Positions 1 to 5,016 of a stretch of DNA of 5,016 nucleotides are shown one piece after another. This DNA is from Gammaproteobacteria bacterium (GTDB lineage: Bacteria; Pseudomonadota; Gammaproteobacteria; Pseudomonadales; Pseudohongiellaceae), in assembly GCA_002691885.1 (NCBI GenBank), contig NZJB01000066.1, positions 23,261 to 28,276 on the forward strand. Reading direction: 5' to 3'. Below the pieces are notes generated by a model that saw only the letters and a list, made by a program, of their open reading frames with translations, was not told where the DNA came from and ran no database searches. The position numbers and the translations under genes were made by a program. Each line of letters opens with the position of its first letter. The first letter of the stretch is position 1.

Positions 1-3000
1 TCCAGCACTTCGACAAACTCGACTTCAGCGACTGCGAGAGAGTCAGCATGCACCGGCGCGACCGGCGCTTGCGATTGCCAGCTAGAGGAGCGGACCGAAT
101 TGAGCCTGGCGTTGATGGACATAGGAGCCGGCTCATTGCGGCTCGCGACAGTCCTGTCTCCATTCAACGCCACTTCCACGTCATCAAGACGATCGAAGAG
201 TCCCGACAACTCAGCGCGCATTGCCCCAGTGGATGCTGGCGTGCGATCCAACGCGGCTTCAAAATACTGCAGGCGCATGCGTAACTCAGAAACGAACCGG
301 GTGGTACCTGTGGCAGCGCGAATTAATTTACTGGTTTGCTGCTGAAACGCCAGCAAGGCCGGTCTGTCATCAGTAGCCTCGGGGCTCAGAGGCAGCGGCT
401 TAAGGATAAATGTCTGAGGCTCGCCGAGTACGGTCAGCTCGCCATCTACTTTCTTGCTGAGCTGTACAACATACTCACCAGGCAGCGCGATTGGACCACG
501 GCGATTATTGTTGCCACTGCCATTCAGAGAGATCGGGTCCGGGCGCTCCAGCCGCAAGTCCCAGCTTACGCGATGTAAGCCTTTGGCGTGTGAGCCGGTT
601 ATCCGACGTACGACGTTGCCACCAGAGTCGCTTACAGTGAGAAGAATTTCTGGATCCTGTTCCTGGTCTTCTCTTCGCAAGGAACCCCATTCCGGGTATG
701 GCGTATCGTCGCCAACTTCCTCTGCTTCTATCTCGTATGCGCGGCGCTGTTCCCGCAGTGTCTGCAAGCCTTCCCGCAGGTAGTAAGTGAACACAGCTCC
801 ATAGTCGGGATTCTCCGCGAAATAAAAATCGTCGCCGTTGTTGGCCTGTGGTTCTCCCCCACCGCCCCAAAGATCGCCCTCTACATATAGCCAAGTATCC
901 TTAACAGCAAATAGAGAGGCTTCACGATCAGAGAGATCTTTCGCTGGCGTCCGCAGCGGCGTGTAGTCGTCCAGAATGTAAACGCCCCGACCGAATGTTC
1001 CAACTACCAAATCATTTTCACGCCGCTGAATCTCTAGATCGCGCACAGCGATGGTCGGGAAATTGGACTTCAAAGAGTGCCAGCTCGCGCCTCCATCCTG
1101 AGTAAAGAACAACCCAAATTCAGTGCCGGCAAACAACAGGTTCGGATCAACATGATCTTCAGCAACGGTGTGCACAGACCCACGCGTAGGCAGATTACCC
1201 GAAATGCTGCGCCAGCTCCTGCCACGGTCAGTCGTCTTATACAGGTATGGCTTGTAGTCGCCCTGCTTATGGTTGTCGAATACCGCATAGGCCACCTCAG
1301 CGCTGTGGACGGAGGCAATCAGGTCTTCCACTAAAGACATATCAGGCACACCACGGAAAGAGTCCACCGAACGCCAGTTCTCGCCACCATCTTCGGTCAC
1401 GCTGATGACGCCATCATCGGTACCAGCAAAAATCAGCCCTGCTTGCAGAGGGCTTTCGCTCAAACCGACTACGCTGCCGTACATTGAAGTTGAGTCGTTC
1501 TTGGCTATCGCATCCACACTCCAGATGCGGTCCATCACTACCAACTGGTTGCGATCTAATTGTCGCGATAAGTCAGGGCTAATGATGTGCCAGCTGTTGC
1601 CACGATCATCAGACTGAAACACTCTTTCCGCCGCATAGAAAATTCGCTCCCGGTTGTGCGGGCTGATGAGCAGCGGTGCGTTCCAGTTCCACTTGTAGTC
1701 GTTTTCTCCACTCGGAGGCCTCGGTGTGATGTAGAGCCGCTCCTGGGTGCGGCGATCATAGCGAGCCAGACCTCCATACTGGTATTGCGTATAGATTATG
1801 TTTGGGTCTTCTGGATCAATTTGCGGTTTATAGCCATCACCGCCCAAGATGATTTTCCAATCGGAGTTGGTGATGCCATGGGTCACTGTAGTGCGTGATG
1901 GACCACAGAGGGAATTGTTGTCCTGGGTGCCGCCACATACATTGTAAAAGGGCTCATCGTTATCCGGTTGAATGCGGTAGAACTGCACGATGGGCAGATT
2001 GTCCACGTGAGCCCAAGTTTGACCCTGGTCCCAGCTCTCGTAGATGCCGCCGTCTCCGCCAATCAGGAGATGGTCGGTAAAGTCAGGGTCAATCCATAGT
2101 GCATGGTCATCGGAATGACGATGGTCGGCAGAAAGACGTTGAAATGAGCTGCCGCCGTCTTCCGATACCCATGTGTAGGTGTCCAATGAATAGAGTCGCT
2201 CAGGGTTGTGCGGGTCGGCGACGATTTCATTGTAATATTGAGGGCTGGTGGTCATGTGGTCCGAACGCTTTTCCCAGTGCTGACCGAAGTCGGTGGATCT
2301 GTACACACCTTGCTCGGCTTCACTCGCTTCGATGATGCCATAAAGGGTATTGGGCGCCGCCGGCGACATGGCTAGACCGATACGACCCATATGGTCTTTG
2401 GGCAAGCCAGCACTGATTTCCTTCCACGTTGCACCACCATCCAGGCTGCGATGAATGCCAGAACCTGGACCGCCATTGATCAGAGTCCATACGTGACGCC
2501 GGCGCTGATAGCTGGAAGCCACGATCAGGTCAGGATTATTTGGGTGTACCACGAATTCGTTGATTCCGGTGTGCTCATCAATAGCAAGAATCTGGTCCCA
2601 AGTGAGCCCGCCATCCTTTGTGCGATAAAGCCCGCGATCGCCCCCTGAGTTCCAGAGTGGTCCTTGGGCCGCGACCAGCACGTGGTCTTCATTCTCTGGG
2701 TTAATCCAAAGCTGGCTAATATGACCTGAATCCGCCAGCCCCATGTTTTCCCAAGTTTTTCCACTATCAATGGACCTGTAGACACCGTCGCCGTACCCAA
2801 CCGAACGCTGAGCGTTATTCTCGCCGGAACCAACCCAAATGATGTCCTGATCAGTAGGTGCCACTTTCACCACACCCAGCGCGTAGGTGCTCTGACCGTC
2901 AAATAGCGGCGTCCAGGTAGTACCGCGATTGCGGGTTTCCCACAAACCACCCGAGCTGGTGGCCACTAGATAGTGATTATCGCCCTCGCCGATAAAGGCG

Positions 3001-3203
3001 AAATCCGAGATGCGACCCGAAGGATAGGCGGGCCCGATATTGCGCAGCGCAAGGCTAGCAAGTGGATTGGGGGCACCTTCTTCCGCACCCTGCGCCCATC
3101 CTGCACTGTTGGATAAGAGGGTAGTCATGACAAGGATAAGGCTGTTACGGAAGCGAATGGAACGCGATGCTCTTGGCATAGCTAGATTTTTGGCATAACT
3201 CAT
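1..3203 (-). CDS. Exported VPS10/sortilin-like BNR (Asp-box) beta-propeller protein, 3' end cut by window edge
   Basis: My reading of the reverse strand gives 1067 uninterrupted codons from ATG at 3203 to the left edge. Residues 1-37 look like a Sec signal peptide. Eleven Asp-box-like motifs (S/T-x-D-x-G-x-T/S-W) lie at about 90-97, 144-151, 195-202, 253-260, 303-310, 347-354, 390-397, 531-538, 603-610, 657-664 and 701-708, the hallmark of a BNR or VPS10-type propeller. A family-typical CGGTQDNNSLCGPS segment starts at 423 and contains the only two Cys. Residues 798-808 (NPDYGAVFTYY) open a beta-rich Ig/FN3-like region reaching about 935, followed by a helical tail. Proteins of this kind are often named glycosyl hydrolase, but I see no catalytic acid/base signature; extracytoplasmic ligand binding is the safer inference. 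Comparison with its neighbour suggests about 30-45 residues are missing at the C-terminus. GGAG seven bases upstream supports the start; Met9 is the alternative. Confidence 0.93.
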   Translation of the reverse strand, partial: MSYAKNLAMPRASRSIRFRNSLILVMTTLLSNSAGWAQGAEEGAPNPLASLALRNIGPAYPSGRISDFAFIGEGDNHYLVATSSGGLWETRNRGTTWTPLFDGQSTYALGVVKVAPTDQDIIWVGSGENNAQRSVGYGDGVYRSIDSGKTWENMGLADSGHISQLWINPENEDHVLVAAQGPLWNSGGDRGLYRTKDGGLTWDQILAIDEHTGINEFVVHPNNPDLIVASSYQRRRHVWTLINGGPGSGIHRSLDGGATWKEISAGLPKDHMGRIGLAMSPAAPNTLYGIIEASEAEQGVYRSTDFGQHWEKRSDHMTTSPQYYNEIVADPHNPERLYSLDTYTWVSEDGGSSFQRLSADHRHSDDHALWIDPDFTDHLLIGGDGGIYESWDQGQTWAHVDNLPIVQFYRIQPDNDEPFYNVCGGTQDNNSLCGPSRTTVTHGITNSDWKIILGGDGYKPQIDPEDPNIIYTQYQYGGLARYDRRTQERLYITPRPPSGENDYKWNWNAPLLISPHNRERIFYAAERVFQSDDRGNSWHIISPDLSRQLDRNQLVVMDRIWSVDAIAKNDSTSMYGSVVGLSESPLQAGLIFAGTDDGVISVTEDGGENWRSVDSFRGVPDMSLVEDLIASVHSAEVAYAVFDNHKQGDYKPYLYKTTDRGRSWRSISGNLPTRGSVHTVAEDHVDPNLLFAGTEFGLFFTQDGGASWHSLKSNFPTIAVRDLEIQRRENDLVVGTFGRGVYILDDYTPLRTPAKDLSDREASLFAVKDTWLYVEGDLWGGGGEPQANNGDDFYFAENPDYGAVFTYYLREGLQTLREQRRAYEIEAEEVGDDTPYPEWGSLRREDQEQDPEILLTVSDSGGNVVRRITGSHAKGLHRVSWDLRLERPDPISLNGSGNNNRRGPIALPGEYVVQLSKKVDGELTVLGEPQTFILKPLPLSPEATDDRPALLAFQQQTSKLIRAATGTTRFVSELRMRLQYFEAALDRTPASTGAMRAELSGLFDRLDDVEVALNGDRTVASRNEPAPMSINARLNSVRSSSWQSQAPVAPVHADSLAVAEVEFVEVL
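3093..3203 (-). other. Signal peptide of the downstream propeller protein
   Basis: The first 37 residues have a long basic n-region (Arg11, Arg14, Arg17, Arg19), a hydrophobic core from about Leu22 to Leu30 (LILVMTTLL) and a plausible signal peptidase I site after Gly-Trp-Ala37, before Gln38. There is no twin-arginine pair, and no lipobox Cys, so Sec export to the periplasm or beyond is expected rather than Tat export or lipidation. If translation began at Met9 the signal would be 29 residues, nearer the usual length, but that ATG has no Shine-Dalgarno sequence. Confidence 0.8.
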
Positions 3204-3210
3204 CAAGAGA

Positions 3211-3214
3211 CTCC
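3211..3214 (-). promoter_or_regulatory. Ribosome binding site deciding the ATG at 3203
   Basis: On the minus strand GGAG (within ACGGAGTC) ends seven bases before the ATG at 3203, a standard spacing. No comparable purine-rich motif precedes the in-frame ATG at 3179 (Met9). The ATG at 3217-3219 is in another frame and reaches a stop after 24 codons. Confidence 0.75.
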
Positions 3215-3224
3215 GTCATTAGCG

Positions 3225-3256
3225 AGTGGCTAGACCTGATCACGGGGTCTAGCACT
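3225..3256 (-). repeat. Inverted repeat in the leader of the downstream gene, possible operator or mRNA hairpin
   Basis: On the plus strand gctagacc (3229-3236) and ggtctagc (3246-3253) are perfect 8-base complementary arms around a 9-base loop. With one bulged G the arms extend to agtg and cact, giving 11 pairs. The repeat ends 21 bases before the ATG at 3203. On the minus strand a TTTAAT hexamer (3262-3257), one base off the -10 consensus, abuts it, so a transcription start would fall inside the repeat, as for an operator. No adequate -35 is seen and no T-run follows, so an intrinsic terminator is unlikely. The pairing is seen directly; the regulatory role is inference. Confidence 0.5.
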
Positions 3257-3384
3257 ATTAAAATCAGTGAAAAGCGACCACTATGATACTGAATTCGGTA
3301 CTGATATGGGTATTGAAGATCACGATAGTATGCGCATCAACAATTTCCATGCGGATTGCTGCAAATACCCTTTGATTTTTCTTC

Positions 3385-3415
3385 CAAATTGCTGAGAAAC
3401 CCTCATATCAATTTG
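3385..3415 (-). repeat. Hairpin downstream of the upstream gene, not a canonical terminator
   Basis: The arms caaattg (3385-3391) and caatttg (3409-3415) are perfectly complementary, and inside them tgag (3393-3396) pairs with ctca (3402-3405) around a 5-base loop. It lies about 35 bases after the stop codon at 3450. In the minus-strand transcript it is followed by GGAAGAAAAATC, which lacks the T-run of an intrinsic terminator, and the stem is AT-rich. It may protect the 3' end of the message or be chance. Confidence 0.4.
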
Positions 3416-3449
3416 CCTGTTTCGTTAGCTGGTGTTGCTCTAGTCAAAC

Positions 3450-5016
3450 TCAATTATCATCATCCAACAAAATCGCCGGTATGGCTTGCTCTTGCACGAG
3501 GTTGTTGAATCGAGGCAATTCATCTTCAACAACGCGAGCTAGGTTAGCTAACTCAGCGTCAATGTCGGAGATCAACTCATCTCTTACTGCGACAGACTGA
3601 TCAGTGGGACGAAAGCTCCCTCTGTTTACCAATCGGTTTACACTAGCGAGTTTATTGTTGAGGCGAATGGGATAATTGAGGGGATCTTGGTTGCTTTCGT
3701 TTTGGGTTTGATAAAGGGCCTCTTCGATAGACTCAAGCTCTCCCTTGATTGAAGCCGCGCGATCTTTTAGTGACTCGTAGCCTGCTCGGTCTTCAAGCGG
3801 TCCGACCACCGTATTGATCTGATTTCGAATTTCTCGAAGACGCTTAATTGCTTTGTGTGTCTCAGTGAGTTTCTGATTGGCCACAAGTAAGAAGTCAAAT
3901 TGTGCTTGCATGTCTTCCTGAGAGGCGCCTATCCGAGGGTCTGCTAAGATCTCAAAGGTTCGGGTCTCACTATAGTCACCATGGCGCATCCTCAATTGGT
4001 AAGTGCCTGGAACGACTTTGGGCCCAGTCAGGTTGCCTGCCCACATGATAAGCCCATCAAAACCTTCCGCGTCAGGGTAGCGCATATCCCATACAAACTG
4101 ATTAAAGCCCGCTTTCGCGCCTGCTATTTTGTTGACGTCTTCTTCGGCGTCGCTGCTAAAGGTGCGAATGCTTTCACCGCCTGCTGTCATGAATTCAAGG
4201 CTTAAAGTCCCTTGCTGACTGGTTGCATCAATTGCATCTGTCTCTGGGTTAGTTGCATTTTTTTCAGCTTCATGCAGGTCTTCAGCCATGTAATATTGCA
4301 CGATGACGCCGTTAGGAAGATTGTGGCCGGCGTTGACGGGATTCGACGTGGTCGATCCGTTCATTCGATAGGTTGGTCTTGGCGTAAAAACCTGAATAAC
4401 ATCCTCTTCCCAGCTTGGTTTGAGTTGATGTAAAGGGGTCAGGTCATCTAGGACCCAGAATGAGCGACCCTGAGTAGCAACGATTAAATCATCGTTCTTG
4501 ATGGTCAAATCAGTTACTGGTGTTATAGGTAGATTGAGCTGGAATGATTCCCAATTTTTACCATCATTAAACGACACATACATACCCAGTTCGGTGCCCG
4601 CATACAAAATACCCTCGCGCCCTGGATCAGCTCGAACTACCCGGGTGAAGTGCTCCTCATTGATCCCGTTAGTAATCAACTCCCAGCTATTGCCATAGTC
4701 TTCAGTCTTATAAAGGTAGGGGCGGAAGTCATCTGACTTATAGCGTGTACCTGCCACATAGGCGCCGCCGGGATTAAAAGGGCTGACTTCAATACTGTTA
4801 ATAATCATCCATTCAGGTATGCCTCGCGGGGTCACATCCGTCCAGCTCTCACCATCGTCTCGAGAGATGTGTATTAGCCCATCATCACTTCCAGCCCAGA
4901 TGACGCCTGCTTCATGCTGTGATTCGGCGATGGCGAAGATGGTGCCGTAGTACTCCACTGAGGTGTCATCCTTGGTGATCGGTCCTCCAGACTTGCCCAT
5001 GGTGCTTGGCTCATTA
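3450..5016 (-). CDS. VPS10/sortilin-like BNR beta-propeller protein, C-terminal half (5' end beyond window)
   Basis: The frame is open from the right edge to TGA at 3452-3450. The ATG at 5000 is an internal Met: in-frame codons for Asn-Glu-Pro-Ser-Thr precede it, and the first recognisable segment aligns with residue 566 onward of the downstream paralog, so some 560 residues including any signal peptide are missing. Numbered from that Met, Asp-box motifs lie at 46-53, 99-106 and 143-150 (the last with Asn for Asp). SFWVLDDLTPL (180-190) closes the propeller; FVWDMRYPD (302-310) and PGTYQLRMRHGDY (331-343) belong to an Ig/FN3-like beta domain; 358-500 is charged and probably helical; the tail ends in LLDDDN. 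No Cys occurs in the visible part and there is no frameshift. It is probably an exported binding protein; no catalytic site is recognised. It sits 246 bases upstream of its paralog on the same strand. Confidence 0.92.
   Translation of the reverse strand, partial: NEPSTMGKSGGPITKDDTSVEYYGTIFAIAESQHEAGVIWAGSDDGLIHISRDDGESWTDVTPRGIPEWMIINSIEVSPFNPGGAYVAGTRYKSDDFRPYLYKTEDYGNSWELITNGINEEHFTRVVRADPGREGILYAGTELGMYVSFNDGKNWESFQLNLPITPVTDLTIKNDDLIVATQGRSFWVLDDLTPLHQLKPSWEEDVIQVFTPRPTYRMNGSTTSNPVNAGHNLPNGVIVQYYMAEDLHEAEKNATNPETDAIDATSQQGTLSLEFMTAGGESIRTFSSDAEEDVNKIAGAKAGFNQFVWDMRYPDAEGFDGLIMWAGNLTGPKVVPGTYQLRMRHGDYSETRTFEILADPRIGASQEDMQAQFDFLLVANQKLTETHKAIKRLREIRNQINTVVGPLEDRAGYESLKDRAASIKGELESIEEALYQTQNESNQDPLNYPIRLNNKLASVNRLVNRGSFRPTDQSVAVRDELISDIDAELANLARVVEDELPRFNNLVQEQAIPAILLDDDN

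Larger units (their letters stand above)
3204..3449 (-). other. Intergenic region between the two tandem paralogs
   Basis: These 246 bases hold no credible gene on either strand. They contain a hairpin shortly after the upstream stop codon (3385-3415), a second inverted repeat in the leader of the downstream gene (3225-3256), a near-perfect 14-base palindrome around GAATTC (3287-3300), and the ribosome binding site. I found no hairpin followed by a T-run in the direction of transcription, and no good -35/-10 pair. Whether the two genes share one transcript cannot be decided from sequence alone; the spacing is long for a tight operon. Confidence 0.8.

Noticed and set aside
454..783. 109-codon plus-strand open frame
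   Set aside because: Ser/Arg-rich composition without motifs, fully covered by the real minus-strand gene.
505..894. 129-codon minus-strand open frame
   Set aside because: It lies in a different frame inside the large minus-strand propeller gene; its sequence is Arg/Trp-rich with no domain pattern, as expected for an out-of-frame shadow.
1587..1898. 103-codon plus-strand open frame antisense to the propeller gene
   Set aside because: No ribosome binding site or recognisable domain; the opposite strand encodes conserved Asp-box blades, which explains the frame.
2525..2833. 102-codon minus-strand open frame
   Set aside because: Out of frame with the propeller gene, which is continuous and family-like across this stretch.
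1..3203. Repeated Asp-box coding segments as DNA-level tandem repeats
   Set aside because: The motifs recur in protein sequence at irregular spacing, but the DNA between copies is not similar; this is ordinary propeller repeat structure.
3145..3219. Possible 24-codon leader peptide starting at the ATG at 3219 and overlapping the start of the downstream gene
   Set aside because: No Shine-Dalgarno sequence at proper spacing, no attenuator-like run of one amino acid, and it overlaps the true ribosome binding site and signal peptide.
3287..3300. Near-perfect palindrome tactgaattcggta as an operator
   Set aside because: One mismatched pair and short length; without a clear promoter nearby it may be chance, so it is only mentioned in the intergenic entry.
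4998..5000. ATG at 5000 as the true start of a 516-residue protein
   Set aside because: The frame is open upstream to the window edge, the protein begins in mid-propeller, and there is no signal peptide or ribosome binding site before it, so it is an internal Met.

Overview
The window holds parts of two large protein-coding genes, both on the minus strand, arranged as a tandem pair. Both products are exported-type beta-propeller proteins of the BNR/Asp-box, VPS10 (sortilin-like) kind that automatic pipelines often call 'glycosyl hydrolase' or 'WD40/YVTN/BNR-like repeat-containing protein'. The moderate GC content (roughly half), a Sec-type signal peptide, a Shine-Dalgarno sequence and the family itself suggest a Gram-negative bacterium. 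A marine or environmental gammaproteobacterium is my guess, but nothing in the window fixes the taxon.

Layout, in transcription order (right to left). Positions 5016-3450 carry the 3' half of the first gene; its start lies beyond the right edge. It encodes the last propeller blades, an Ig/FN3-like beta domain and a helical C-terminal tail. Positions 3449-3204 are a 246-base intergenic stretch with two hairpin-forming inverted repeats, a weak -10-like hexamer and a good ribosome binding site. Positions 3203-1 carry the second gene: 1067 codons are open and it runs off the left edge, probably only a few tens of codons short of its stop. It has a signal peptide, eleven Asp-box-like motifs, one Cys pair, an Ig/FN3-like region and a helical tail.

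The two products align collinearly over the part that can be compared, so they are diverged paralogs rather than fragments of one gene. The likely role is extracytoplasmic binding or handling of peptides, proteins or glycans. Neither gene shows a recognisable catalytic site, and no neighbouring enzyme, transporter or regulator is visible to define a substrate. I see no mobile element, tRNA, rRNA, CRISPR array or defence gene. The region looks like a fairly ordinary duplicated surface or periplasmic protein locus whose biochemistry is poorly known, not clearly a new system.
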